Positions 6,552 through 15,519 of a DNA stretch of 40,055 bases are shown piece by piece. The stretch spans positions 1 to 40,055 of the IMG/VR virus record IMGVR_UViG_3300005613_000162. One strand, written 5' to 3'. Positions within the stretch are counted from its first letter, which is position 1, and the number at the start of each line of letters is the position of its first letter. Source of the stretch: a virus. The notes beneath the pieces were generated by a model. The model saw only the letters and a program-made list of their open reading frames with translations, did no database searches and was not told the DNA's origin. Made by a program: the position numbers and the translations under genes.

Positions 6552-7118
6552 ATGAAGATAAAGAGTGGCGAACCAACTGAACTAGGCAAAGAAGAGAAGA
6601 TTGTAAAACTCAACGCACCCTTAACTATTGAAGATGTGAGGGTTGTTAAGAAAGAGATGATTGTGGATTGGCCCAAACTTAATATAGTCCCTACTACAAA
6701 GTATGTTGTTAAAGAGGAGGCTACTAAAAAATATGTATCAAAAGAAGAGCCGACTACAAAGTATGTTACGAAGGAAGTCGATACGACAAAGTATAATGTT
6801 AGGGAAGAAACTACAACCAAATACATACCGAAGGATGAAGAAACTATTAAATATACCATTAAGAAAGTTCCTACGGAGAAGTTTATACCTGTTGAAAAGG
6901 AAGTAGATTTAATTACATATAAAGATTTAGGGGCTATAAAGGAACTGTTAAAGATTTTACCAGAATTGATGAAACATCTAAAAACTCTCAAGGAATATAA
7001 ATTGGTAACTGAAGAGATTAAGGTTCCAGATGTTAAATACATACCTACGGAAGTGCCGAGAGTTGTGTTTAAGGACATACCCAAGGAGAGATGTGCCGTT
7101 TGTGGAAGAGTTGTTTAA
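6552..7118 (+). CDS. Decapeptide-repeat protein, 188 aa
   Basis: Residues 48-111 hold seven repeats in exact 10-residue register, consensus TTKYxxKEEx (TTKY at 48, 68, 78 and 88; variants TKKY at 58, TIKY at 98 and TEKF at 108). A ninth-turn-like KYIPTE lies near residue 165. A helical stretch (KELLKILPELMKHLKTLKEY) follows, and the C-terminus has a CxxC pair (181-184). The alternating charged/beta pattern suggests an extended rod or sheet. The function is unknown; linking or anchoring the following 972-residue fibre-like protein is an inference from adjacency. Confidence 0.8.
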   Translation: MKIKSGEPTELGKEEKIVKLNAPLTIEDVRVVKKEMIVDWPKLNIVPTTKYVVKEEATKKYVSKEEPTTKYVTKEVDTTKYNVREETTTKYIPKDEETIKYTIKKVPTEKFIPVEKEVDLITYKDLGAIKELLKILPELMKHLKTLKEYKLVTEEIKVPDVKYIPTEVPRVVFKDIPKERCAVCGRVV

Positions 7119-7133
7119 TAAAAGGTGTAGATT

Positions 7134-10052
7134 ATGGGGATAAAAATAGAAGACCCGGGATATGAGAGGATTACACTTCACCAGTTGAGTGATGTAACTA
7201 TCACTGCACCAGCTGATGGTGAGGTATTATCCTATGATCTAGTTAGTGGGGAATGGATAAATCAAACATATAGTGAGGCTGGGTTTGATGGTGTTTATCT
7301 TAGATTAGACGGCACTAATTCCATGACAGGGGATTTGGGAATAGGGATTACTGCCACTGAAAAACTCCACATAGCCAATACCGCTTCTACTGATGACTGT
7401 AAGGTTTTATTGGACACTTACTCTACTGGGCAGACTGACTATTCAAGATTAACGTTTAGAAAGTCCGACCACAATACCATAGGCACTCTTGCCCAAACTG
7501 ATGATAGCGATTATTTGGGCATGATTAGTTGGAAAGGTGTAGATAACACCACCGCTTGGGATGAAGGTGCACATATATACGCAATACAGCGTGGTGCGGC
7601 AGGAGCGTATATCCCTGCCAGTATCCACATGGAAACCTATTCCAATGCGGCGATTAATAGCAATCAATTAGTCTTATATCAAGATGGTAATGTAGGTATA
7701 GATATAGCTGTTCCTTTGGCGCAACTCCATGTGGTTAAAGCAGATACTCAACTCATCCTTGCATATGATACGACTAATAAAGTATCCTTTAAGACTGAGT
7801 CTGATGGTGATCTTACCCTTGATAGTAATAAAGCCAGTTATGATATTGACTTAACAGACGCTAATATAATCACTACAGGCAATATAGACCTCAACCCAGC
7901 CGTAGCGAGCGGTTTACCCAATGGAATTATAGATATTACCAATAGCACAGCGATAGGTGCGAATACCCACTGGACAGGTCTTAGAATAAGCGGGGAGAAT
8001 CTTGACCCCTCTGGAACTGACACAAGAATAAGAGGGATTGCTCTTAACTTTGAAGATACGGTGGTTGGTGATGCCGCTTATGAAATGGATTTAGATGCCC
8101 TTCGGATAGTATTACCTGCTACATCCACTCAAGACGCTATTAGGATTAAGGGTGGAAAAGTAAGATACCTATTTACCCCTACTACCAATGCTCTTGCACA
8201 TCATACCGCTTTTGATGTGGTTGTAGATGCTTCTGGGCAGGATGCCTCAAGCGAAACTCATGCGTTGGATGTTGCCCTTGCTAATGGTTTATCGGGGACG
8301 GTAGCCGCAGTAGGCACTCATACAGGTATAGACCCAATACACCAGCACATTGGAACGTTTACCGCTATTACCCTTGATGCCTTATACATAGAAGGAACAG
8401 GATATGCTTCATTTACAGATGAGAATATATGGGCTAATGATGATGACGCTCTTTGTGTAGGCTATGATACAGTATGGGATGAATTGGAGCTTACCTTTGA
8501 TACTGCTGCCACTAAGGATTGTTTCCTTACTTTCTGGTATTGGAAAGACCTCCCGACAGACGCTTGGGTGCAATTCTATCCTGAGGATGATACTGATGGA
8601 GGTAGACAGAATGGAACTATCAGGTGGGATGGCTCAGACCTTACTGACTGGCTGGATGCAGACCCCACAGGGCAAGGTGATGGTTATTGGATTAAGATAA
8701 GACGGAATAGGGTGTCAGACCCTGGCACAGTTAACCTTGCAAGTCATAAATATTTAGTAGCTACAGCTTATTATTGGGATAAGACTGGCAATATAAATGT
8801 CAACACTATTACTGCCGCGGGTGATGTCAAGATAAATTCAGGTTTACTCCACATAGAAAAGGACCAAGATGCCCTTACTGAAATACGTATAGACAATGAT
8901 ACCGCAGGTGATAATTATACTATGGGGTATACCATGTATGATGGGGCTGACAAGAAAGCCTCGTTAGAGAGGGATAATAATTTAGGATATCTTGTCCTTA
9001 ATAATACTGGTGGTTTGTTACAGTTAAAGACTACAACCTCGGGTGATATTCTCTTCTCCCCTGCGGGCCTTGCCTATATCGGTGACAATAAGAAGTTTGC
9101 CTTTGGTGGTGCTGCTGATACTGATTCTTATATCATGTGGGATAATGCCAATTCAGAACTTGATATATATTCCTCTGGTGATGTAGCTGTAACCGCTGCT
9201 AACCTTACCCTCTCTGGCGACCTTGCTGTTAATGGTGGAAGTATTACTACTACAGGAGATTTAACGTTAGACCCTGGTGGAAACAGTGTTTTAGCAGGAA
9301 CCACATTATTGTTTTCTACTGTTACTGCAAGAATAGGTGCTAATGAAGGAACAAACGATAATTTAATTTTAACTGCTAAAGGTACAGGAACGTTATATTT
9401 ACAACATGACGATGGAACTGGGGGTGTCAACTTTGGGAATGGTGCGCTGGGCGTAGTGGCAAGCATGAGTAATACTGGAGCTTTATCTCTCAACAGTAAT
9501 TTAACAATTAACAATGCATCTTATGCTCGGCTTTATTCTTCAGATGAAGCTGAATATGGTCAGTTACAAATGGGCGACCAAGATTTTACTATTTCAACTG
9601 GGGGGACGAATGATAGAAATATACTTTTAAACCCTGCTACAATGGTTAAGGTGAGTGGTGGTCTTAACTTAGCAGATAACATACAACTTATGTTTGGAAC
9701 CGATGAAGCGGCGGATAGCTATATCACTTTTGATACAACTGACCTTGAACTACTATCCTCAGCAGCAATAAAATTAACTACCACAACGGGTGTAACAACG
9801 AATGGGAATATTATCGCAGATGGCTATATTACCTGTGGTGTTGGAGACTCTACCTTTTCAGTTGCAGACCATGGAGCTAAAACCTGTATAATTCTTGAGC
9901 AGGAAGATGTGAGTGAAGGGTGTATAGATTTTGTAAGCACTGGGGCTATTGATAGGGGAGCGGTGGCGACATCAACAAGTAACTCAGCAGCGAGTGTGAG
10001 AGTGGAGTTAAATGGGACTAAATACATAGTTCCATTATTTACAGATGCATAA
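7134..10052 (+). CDS. Large fibre-like or head-fibre protein, 972 aa
   Basis: A long beta-rich protein of repeated Gly/Asn/Thr/Asp patches typical of trimeric phage fibres. A recurring module appears at about 665-700 (DSYIMWDNANSELDIYSSGD, then VAVTAANLTL) and 850-895 (DSYITFDTTDLELLSSAAIK). The C-terminal 75 residues (after CGVGDSTFSVADHG) look like a capping domain found at the end of many fibre-like proteins. A middle segment (about 420-545) resembles a beta-sandwich insertion. It lies between terminase and portal rather than with the tail genes, so it may be a head fibre. AAGGTG lies upstream of the ATG. Confidence 0.8.
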   Translation: MGIKIEDPGYERITLHQLSDVTITAPADGEVLSYDLVSGEWINQTYSEAGFDGVYLRLDGTNSMTGDLGIGITATEKLHIANTASTDDCKVLLDTYSTGQTDYSRLTFRKSDHNTIGTLAQTDDSDYLGMISWKGVDNTTAWDEGAHIYAIQRGAAGAYIPASIHMETYSNAAINSNQLVLYQDGNVGIDIAVPLAQLHVVKADTQLILAYDTTNKVSFKTESDGDLTLDSNKASYDIDLTDANIITTGNIDLNPAVASGLPNGIIDITNSTAIGANTHWTGLRISGENLDPSGTDTRIRGIALNFEDTVVGDAAYEMDLDALRIVLPATSTQDAIRIKGGKVRYLFTPTTNALAHHTAFDVVVDASGQDASSETHALDVALANGLSGTVAAVGTHTGIDPIHQHIGTFTAITLDALYIEGTGYASFTDENIWANDDDALCVGYDTVWDELELTFDTAATKDCFLTFWYWKDLPTDAWVQFYPEDDTDGGRQNGTIRWDGSDLTDWLDADPTGQGDGYWIKIRRNRVSDPGTVNLASHKYLVATAYYWDKTGNINVNTITAAGDVKINSGLLHIEKDQDALTEIRIDNDTAGDNYTMGYTMYDGADKKASLERDNNLGYLVLNNTGGLLQLKTTTSGDILFSPAGLAYIGDNKKFAFGGAADTDSYIMWDNANSELDIYSSGDVAVTAANLTLSGDLAVNGGSITTTGDLTLDPGGNSVLAGTTLLFSTVTARIGANEGTNDNLILTAKGTGTLYLQHDDGTGGVNFGNGALGVVASMSNTGALSLNSNLTINNASYARLYSSDEAEYGQLQMGDQDFTISTGGTNDRNILLNPATMVKVSGGLNLADNIQLMFGTDEAADSYITFDTTDLELLSSAAIKLTTTTGVTTNGNIIADGYITCGVGDSTFSVADHGAKTCIILEQEDVSEGCIDFVSTGAIDRGAVATSTSNSAASVRVELNGTKYIVPLFTDA

Positions 10053-10065
10053 AAAAGGAGGGAGT

Positions 10066-10416
10066 ATGAAGAAGATTGATTTGAATATTACATTACCAGA
10101 AGGGGTGAATAAAGGGGAGCAGAATATATCTGGTATTGAGCTTGCCAAGAATTGGATAGGCTCAGCATTACAGAGGGCAATCAATAAACCAGATGCAAAG
10201 ACCAATAGACCTACTGTTAATGTTGGTATGGAAGTGCAGAGGAAGTATTTCAGGGTTATGGATACCCTTGATAAGGCTGTTGATGGAATTGCGGAGATTG
10301 AAGATGGTGACTATGATTTCCTTAAGAGGAAGTTTAGCCAGGCACAATTCCCCGTTCAAGGTGGAGTTAATGAAATTTTGGTTGCGATTGAGGAAAGGAT
10401 AAACAAAGCTGAGTGA
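10066..10416 (+). CDS. Hypothetical protein, 116 aa
   Basis: Begins MKKIDLNITLPEGVNKGEQN, with a predicted helical body ending FLKRKFSQAQFPVQGGVNEI and an acidic-basic tail. The ATG at 10066 is chosen because GGAGG lies just before it; an ATG at 10045 lies inside the preceding gene. The size and fold could suit a small virion or regulatory protein, but no family was recognised. Confidence 0.7.
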   Translation: MKKIDLNITLPEGVNKGEQNISGIELAKNWIGSALQRAINKPDAKTNRPTVNVGMEVQRKYFRVMDTLDKAVDGIAEIEDGDYDFLKRKFSQAQFPVQGGVNEILVAIEERINKAE

Positions 10417-10424
10417 GGTGAGAT

Positions 10425-10637
10425 ATGTATAGGAAAGTAGTTGTTAGTGATGTGGAAGGAAACAAGATTAAATTAGAAGTATTTCCAGAGGATAACAACA
10501 TGTTAAAAACGGTTAAATGTGAAATAAATATGCCACTAAATTTAAGAGCATGTTTAGATAACATAATCAAGGAGTGTAATGTGTTTATGAATGCCAACAC
10601 AATCAATAAGATTGAGGTTGAGGAGGTGGAAGAGTAA
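10425..10637 (+). CDS. Hypothetical protein, 70 aa
   Basis: Begins MYRKVVVSDVEGNKIKLEVF and ends with an acidic VEEVEE. GAGGTGAG lies before the ATG. Its 3' end contains the ribosome site of the next gene (AGGAGGTGG), so the two are coupled. No family was recognised. Confidence 0.65.
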   Translation: MYRKVVVSDVEGNKIKLEVFPEDNNMLKTVKCEINMPLNLRACLDNIIKECNVFMNANTINKIEVEEVEE

Positions 10638-10638
10638 G

Positions 10639-10791
10639 ATGGATGGATTAGGACAAGGGGGTAAGCCGAGATTTGGCAAACCTAGAACGGACGCGGAGAG
10701 GAGAAGGTTGCACAAGAAGAAGTATGGAACATCTAAGCTGCCAAAGAGGGGAACTGGATATTTAGCTCAAGCAGCACTCTTAGCTAAATAA
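10639..10791 (+). CDS. Small basic protein, 50 aa
   Basis: Begins MDGLGQGGKPRFGKPRTDAE and continues with RRRLHKKKYG. It is very basic and Gly-rich. Similar short proteins with the RRRLHKKKYG-type core occur near portal genes in phages, usually without a known role. The ATG at 10639 follows AGGAGGTGG, which lies in the end of the upstream gene. Confidence 0.65.
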   Translation: MDGLGQGGKPRFGKPRTDAERRRLHKKKYGTSKLPKRGTGYLAQAALLAK

Positions 10792-10800
10792 GGGGTTGAT

Positions 10801-11034
10801 ATGTCTGAAGAGATTAGGAGTTTTTATAAGAAGGCTGGTTTAGCTGCCCCTGATGGTAAGGGAATTCATACGGAGAGGTTTCATAAGACAGCTATTGGTA
10901 TTAAGAAGAAGAACCCAAGTTATCCCATGTCGAGATGTTATAAAATAGCAATGGGCACCGTTGGGAGAGATAAAGCGGTTTATAAGTCTCATAGACGGGA
11001 AGGTTATTTGGCAGAGGCTTCTAAAACTGTATAG
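10801..11034 (+). CDS. Small basic phage protein, 77 aa
   Basis: Contains PDGKGIHTERFHKTAIGIKK and later YPMSRCYKIAMG and DKAVYKSHRR. It is Lys/Arg/His-rich, suggesting nucleic-acid contact or a packaging accessory role. It directly follows the 50-aa basic protein. The stop TAG (11032-11034) lies one base before a 29-bp palindrome. Confidence 0.7.
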   Translation: MSEEIRSFYKKAGLAAPDGKGIHTERFHKTAIGIKKKNPSYPMSRCYKIAMGTVGRDKAVYKSHRREGYLAEASKTV

Positions 11035-11035
11035 G

Positions 11036-11064
11036 TTAGTAAATTCAAATTTTGAATTTACTAA
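11036..11064. repeat. Dispersed 29-bp palindrome, copy 4
   Basis: Identical to copy 3: arms TTAGTAAATTC and GAATTTACTAA with centre AAATTTT. It starts 1 nt after the TAG of the 77-aa gene and ends 7 nt before the ATG of the next small gene. Confidence 0.9.
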
Positions 11065-11071
11065 ATAGGAT

Positions 11072-11245
11072 ATGTTTGAGAAAGAGATAAAGAAGTTTTT
11101 ATTGGATACTAAAAATACTTGCCATTACAAACAGGCATTTATTCCAAAAGGTTGGACATGTGTTCATATTGACACGGCGTCTAAAGATTTGAATGAGATA
11201 CTCAACATGAAATATAGGAAGGTAAATAAAAATGGCAAAGCATGA
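11072..11245 (+). CDS. Small hypothetical protein upstream of portal, 57 aa
   Basis: Begins MFEKEIKKFLLDTKNTCHYK and continues QAFIPKGWTCVHIDTASKDL. It fills the gap between the palindrome and the portal start and overlaps the portal ATG by 14 bp. The ribosome site is weak (AGGA very close to the ATG). The patterned sequence and exact fit to the gap support it moderately. Confidence 0.5.
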   Translation: MFEKEIKKFLLDTKNTCHYKQAFIPKGWTCVHIDTASKDLNEILNMKYRKVNKNGKA

Positions 11246-12977
11246 CATTGATAAGTGGAGAGATAGGATAGATGCGGGAATAAGATATAAGGAAAAGTTC
11301 GGGAACTCCAAGAATTGGAGCACCTATAAGGACTATTATAGAGGTAAATTTCCTGGCTATACCTCCTCCCTAGACAGTGGTGGGGTGTTACCCTTCAATT
11401 TAGTGTATGCTATGAAGAGCACCTTAATACCTAATGTGTATTTTAGAAATCCATATATGACAGTTAGTCCTAGATATAAACCAAATATGGAGATACATGC
11501 CAAGGTTGTTGAGGCGGTTGATAATTGGCTAATTCAGGAACTTGCTATTAAGAAGGCTATGAAACATTCGGCTGGTAGTGCTTATTTTACTAATAAGGGG
11601 TTTATTAAGGTGGGTTATGATAGTGAGTTTGGATTTGCTCCCAATAAAGTTCAATCAGACCTCGGATTTAATGATACAACATTTACATCTTTTAGTAAGA
11701 AAGGGGAGCAAATTGAATATAACACCAACATCAAACCCGGTATGCCTTGGGCTATATCTGTTCCGTCAGAAAACATCATAGTGCCTTTCGGTTTGTATGA
11801 CTTTGATGACTGCCCTTGGATTGATCATGTTGTGATTAGACCACTTGAGGATGTAAAGGCAGATACCAAATACACCAACACCAAAGATTTGTCAGGAACC
11901 CATATTGAAACTCTCAAGAAAGACCCACTTAAGGCGCAGTTTTATAGTGAATTGGAGAAGGATGCAGAGTATGTTGAGTTGCATGAGATAAGGGATTTGA
12001 GGAGTGGGCAGATTATGGTAATGGTTATGGGTCATCCTAAGTGGTTGAGGGGACCGGAAAAGGATGTGTTGCAGTTGGAGGGTTTACCCTTTGTGGATGT
12101 TGGGTTTAATGATGACACCGAAATATTCTGGGGGCCGAGTGATGTTCAGATAATGGAACCACAGGTTCTTGAAATGAATGAGGCGAGAACCCAGGCCATG
12201 TTACATAGGAGAGTTGCATTACTTAAGTTTATGTATGAAGATGGGAGTATAGAACCCGCTGAGTTGGATAAGATGCTTAGTGAGAATGTGGGACCGGCTG
12301 TCAAAACCAAGGGTAAGCCGGGTGAGGTAATATCAATTCTCCAACCTAAGATACCCCTAGATTTAGTGAGTTGGACAGACCTCATCAGGAGTGATGTTAG
12401 AGAGTTGTTGGGGCAGGGTAGACATCAAATGGGGGAAACATCTAGGAGTGCGAGAACCACGGCAACGGAGGCTAGTATAGTTCAGATGGCACACGACTTG
12501 AGGATGGATGAGAGAAGAGATATGTTGGCTGACAGTCTTGTTAAGGTAATGAGGAAGCTTAATCAAATTGTATTCAAATTCTGGAGTGCTAAACGGGTTG
12601 TGCAGGTTGTTGGGTATGATGGAGCGAGGTATTGGATTGAATATACCAATGAGGGTATCAGAGGGGAGTATAATTTGACAGTTGATGTGGAGAGTATGAC
12701 CCCAACTACTAAGGCTCTTAAGAGACGGGATTTGGTGCAGCTAATTCAAGCCCTAGGTAAAAATCCTCGGGTTAATATAGATTATTTGTTGAAAGCCCTT
12801 TTGAGGGAATTTCCTTATATTGATGCTATGAAAGTATTACCAGAGGCTCCCGAAACAATGGGTGGTAAACCTATGAGTGTTGACCAGTTTGCTGGACAAC
12901 AACAGAAATTACTAGCCAGTCCTGAAATGCTTGGTGCGAGAACGAGGAAAAATGCTAGTATGGTTGGAGGGGCATAA
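11232..12977 (+). CDS. Portal protein, 581 aa
   Basis: Forms the dodecameric ring at one capsid vertex through which DNA enters and leaves. Recognised by length, position between terminase and scaffold/capsid, and typical portal features: an N-terminal region with YKDYYRGKFPGYTSS, the segment FWGPSDVQIMEPQVLEMNEA (start of the long stem helices) followed by RTQAMLHRR, and a helical region around TSRSARTTATEASIVQMAHD. The C-terminal part has AGQQQKLLASPEMLG. AGGAAGG precedes the ATG. The stop overlaps the next start. Confidence 0.85.
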   Translation: MAKHDIDKWRDRIDAGIRYKEKFGNSKNWSTYKDYYRGKFPGYTSSLDSGGVLPFNLVYAMKSTLIPNVYFRNPYMTVSPRYKPNMEIHAKVVEAVDNWLIQELAIKKAMKHSAGSAYFTNKGFIKVGYDSEFGFAPNKVQSDLGFNDTTFTSFSKKGEQIEYNTNIKPGMPWAISVPSENIIVPFGLYDFDDCPWIDHVVIRPLEDVKADTKYTNTKDLSGTHIETLKKDPLKAQFYSELEKDAEYVELHEIRDLRSGQIMVMVMGHPKWLRGPEKDVLQLEGLPFVDVGFNDDTEIFWGPSDVQIMEPQVLEMNEARTQAMLHRRVALLKFMYEDGSIEPAELDKMLSENVGPAVKTKGKPGEVISILQPKIPLDLVSWTDLIRSDVRELLGQGRHQMGETSRSARTTATEASIVQMAHDLRMDERRDMLADSLVKVMRKLNQIVFKFWSAKRVVQVVGYDGARYWIEYTNEGIRGEYNLTVDVESMTPTTKALKRRDLVQLIQALGKNPRVNIDYLLKALLREFPYIDAMKVLPEAPETMGGKPMSVDQFAGQQQKLLASPEMLGARTRKNASMVGGA

Positions 12978-13243
12978 TGAGTAAGATGTTTAGGAGAGAT
13001 TGGGCGAGTAGGTTGAAAGGGAAGAGAGTTGCGATTATCTGCCCAAAACACGGATTTTTCGCTTTACCTGAATGTCCTAAATGTGCAGAGGAGGAAAGTA
13101 AAGCTGTTGCAGGACCTGCAATGCATGTTTGGAAGGCTAGGTATTTCAGGGATTTAGATGTTAAACCTATTTATGTGGAGAGCAAGAGACAGTTGAGGAA
13201 AGAATGTAGGAAACGAAATCTTAAGGCGGCATGCCTTATGTAA
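12977..13243 (+). CDS. Small Cys-rich protein next to portal, 88 aa
   Basis: A CPKHGFFALPECPKC patch (about residues 22-36) gives a knuckle of three Cys plus His, a likely zinc site, followed by a basic helix with RQLRKECRKRN. GGAGGGG precedes the ATG, which overlaps the portal stop (TAATG). The role is unknown; adjacency suggests assembly or a virion-associated protein. Confidence 0.65.
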   Translation: MSKMFRRDWASRLKGKRVAIICPKHGFFALPECPKCAEEESKAVAGPAMHVWKARYFRDLDVKPIYVESKRQLRKECRKRNLKAACLM

Positions 13244-13261
13244 AGGAGGTGAATTGATGTA

Positions 13262-13573
13262 ATGCCTAGTGCGCAGAAAGGAATAGAGAGAGTAGAGTCT
13301 GCAAAGACAATCGAAAAACCTATTACAAAAGATGTTAAGGAGAAGGTTGTCTCGACCAAGGTAGGTGAGGTAGGTGAGGTAAATAAGGTAGAAGAGGTTG
13401 CGAAGGTATTAGACACCAAACCTATTGCGACAGTCTATGTTAAGGTTTGGAAGGATAAGCCTGTTGAGGTAAAGTTTGAGGGTAAGGTTGCTGGAGTTCA
13501 CATACCCAGAATTAAACGGAAGTTAACGAGAGCCTATCTCGATAGGAAGAGAGAGATTAGGAGAGGCAAATAA
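13262..13573 (+). CDS. Hypothetical Lys/Val/Glu-rich protein, 103 aa
   Basis: Begins MPSAQKGIERVESAKTIEKP and carries a short internal repeat (VGEVGEVNKVEEVAKV), coded by near-identical GGTGAGGTA units. The C-terminus is basic (KRKLTRAYLDRKREIRRGK). The ideal ribosome site GGAGGTG points first to an ATG-TAA minimal frame at 13257-13262; the true ATG at 13262 overlaps that stop. The role is unknown. Its place just before the scaffold suggests head assembly. Confidence 0.6.
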   Translation: MPSAQKGIERVESAKTIEKPITKDVKEKVVSTKVGEVGEVNKVEEVAKVLDTKPIATVYVKVWKDKPVEVKFEGKVAGVHIPRIKRKLTRAYLDRKREIRRGK

Positions 13574-13588
13574 AATAGGAGGATGGCA

Positions 13589-14368
13589 ATGGATTTACAT
13601 TACAAATATTCATCACTTTTTCAAACCTATACCCCAATGTGGTTTGCTAAAGAAGGCGATGGTGATGGCAATGGTGGTAGTGGTGATGGTGATGGAGACG
13701 GCAAAGAGGGAAACGCTGGCAAGCTAGCGGAAGATTTAGCAGTAAGCAAAAGCCAAATAGATTCTTTAAATACGCAGTTGAAAGATGCGCAAGAGAAGCT
13801 GCAGGCTGCTGACAGTGCTCTTCTCAGTTCAGACTACCTTGAATTTCTTGACAAGAAGGAAGCTGGTGGAGATAAAGGTGACGATAAGGGAGACAAGGGT
13901 GATAAGGGTGATGATAAGGTGGATTTTGAAGAGATGTCAAAGGCGGAGATAGTTAAGTTTCTTGGAGATAAGAGTGCTAAGGAGTTGAAGGCAATTAAGG
14001 ATGCCAGTGAGAAGAGTATTAAGGAACTTACTGATAGGGTGTCATTTTCGTTTGCCCAACTCGATATTATGATGGCCCGTAAGGCACACCCAGAATATGA
14101 CTGGGATGCTAATAAGAAAGCTTTCTTTGATAAGGCCAAGGAAAACCCAAAGTGGGATGCTGAACACGTTATTAGGGATATTCAGCGCGACCTGAGGGAT
14201 GAGGCTGAAAAGAAAGCGAAAGAGGTCAAAAATAAGGAAGAGAAGGATAGGAAGGCACTCACCGAGAAGGGAGGTAGTCTGTCTCCCGATACTACGCAGC
14301 ACAAACAGTTGAGTAAGGAAGAAGCAGCGGACATAGCTTACAGAGAGTCGTTTGGTACTAAAGAATAG
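13589..14368 (+). CDS. Scaffold protein, 259 aa
   Basis: An internal scaffold guides coat assembly and then leaves the head. The evidence is its position directly before the major capsid gene and its composition: a flexible Gly/Asp segment (about 23-45), a coiled coil (about 48-80, LAVSKSQIDSLNTQLKDAQE), a second Gly/Asp/Lys linker (DKGDDKGDKGD), and a charged helical C-terminus. The ATG at 13589 is preferred to 13583 because it gives proper spacing from AGGAGG. Confidence 0.8.
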   Translation: MDLHYKYSSLFQTYTPMWFAKEGDGDGNGGSGDGDGDGKEGNAGKLAEDLAVSKSQIDSLNTQLKDAQEKLQAADSALLSSDYLEFLDKKEAGGDKGDDKGDKGDKGDDKVDFEEMSKAEIVKFLGDKSAKELKAIKDASEKSIKELTDRVSFSFAQLDIMMARKAHPEYDWDANKKAFFDKAKENPKWDAEHVIRDIQRDLRDEAEKKAKEVKNKEEKDRKALTEKGGSLSPDTTQHKQLSKEEAADIAYRESFGTKE

Positions 14369-14379
14369 AGGTGAATTAA

Positions 14380-14907
14380 ATGGCAGCTCCGACTTATACG
14401 GAAACCCTAAATGCTATGTATGCAACTACATGGCAGTTGAGGCTTGCCAAGATTATAGATAACATCTATACCGCTACTCCCTTCTTCTATCTTATGAAGA
14501 AAAAAGGTAGAATGGATACACAATCAGGTGGTAGGTGGATTGAGCATGTTCTTAACTACGGGAAGAATGAAACAACCAAATTCATCGGGAAAGGTGAGTC
14601 TGTATCACTGGAAGCTACAGATACCATCACCACAACCCACTGGGATTGGAAGTATCTAACTGGTCACATTATTAGGTATTTTGCTGATTTCCAGAAGAAC
14701 AGAGGTAAGGCAGCGTTAATTAAGAAGGTTAATGCAGATATTGACAACCTTCAAAATAGCTTAATTGACGCGACTGAAACAGCCCTGTTTGGTGATGGAA
14801 CTGGTGATGATAACAAGGCGTTTGATGGATTGGACAACATTGTGGCTGAAGCACCCGCAACGGGAACGGTAGCTAATCTAAATAGGGCTACATATTCTTG
14901 GTGGCGT
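14380..14907 (+). CDS. Major capsid protein, exon 1 (residues 1-176)
   Basis: The coat protein gene is split by a group I intron. Exon 1 begins MAAPTYTETLNAMYATTWQL and ends at CGT (Arg176) in ...YSWWR. The conserved opening (a long helix, then GGRWIEHVLNYGKNETTKF) matches coat proteins that begin with TETLNA and are probably of HK97 fold; that fold is inferred. The splice point is fixed by P1: GGCGT (14903-14907) pairs with GCGCC (14917-14921), placing a U-G wobble at the junction. Without splicing, the frame runs on to a stop at 14988. The spliced protein is 328 aa. Confidence 0.9.
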
Positions 14908-15519
14908 AAACTTGTTGCGCCCCTAAAATCATCACTTATAAGGGGAAACCTGAGATGGCAATCCCTTGCAAGCAGTGGAGTAATTTAATGAAGCAGCAAA
15001 AGTGTTTTTTATACGCATATGCAGCTGGTTTGGTTGACGGAGAAGGATGCATTATGATAGTAAAATGTAAGTCTTGTCTATCTAGACCAAAACCGTGTAA
15101 TTACTTCTACTCTAAATTAGTTGTTGGAATGTTAGACAGAGAAGGTATTGACGTTCTACAGGGCTTGTTTGGGGGTAGAATAAATAGTTATATGTGGGGA
15201 GAGAAGATGGGTTACTATTGGGTTATTCAGGCTAATAAAGCATTAGAACCCCTCAAGAAACTCTACCCATTTTTGCGTGTAAAAAAGGCGCAAGCTGAAG
15301 TCGCTATAGCTCTTCAAACTCGTGTTAGTAACCATTTCTCTCGCAGAACAATTACTCCTGAGGAGTTGAAAGTGAGAGAACATTATTTCAATAAAATAAA
15401 AGAGCTACGCAAATCTACTCCACGTGCAGCAGTAGAGACTAAGCGTGATGACTTCTCTCTCAGAAGAGAAGAAGCGATAGTCCAACTCTATGAGAAACCA
15501 ATCATAGAAAGAGTTAACG
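14908..15519 (+). mobile_element. Group I intron (612 nt) in the major capsid gene
   Basis: Self-splicing intron; all key helices can be read. P1: GGCGT/GCGCC with terminal U-G. P10: CTTGTT (14911-14916) with AACAAG (15520-15525), 6 bp, which fixes the 3' site after G15519. P3: TCATCAC (14929-14935) with GTGATGA (15445-15451). P4: AAGGG (14940-14944) with CCCTT (14963-14967), with GGCAATCCC as in phage td-type introns. P7: GACTA (15437-15441) with TAGTC (15478-15482). P8: CTTCTCT (15452-15458) with AGAGAAG (15465-15471). P9: AACTCT (15484-15489) with AGAGTT (15510-15515). The splice phase is 0 on both sides. The P4-P5 sequence style suggests subgroup IA, an inference. Confidence 0.93.

Noticed and set aside
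6446-7084. Long open frame (212 aa) on the minus strand opposite the decapeptide-repeat gene
   Set aside because: It is the antisense image of the 10-residue repeats, has no ribosome site in context and overlaps a well-supported plus gene completely.
14955-14988. Earlier start of the homing endonuclease at 14955
   Set aside because: This ATG is in the P4-P5 core of the intron; the ATG at 14988 has a better spaced GGAG and leaves the core free.
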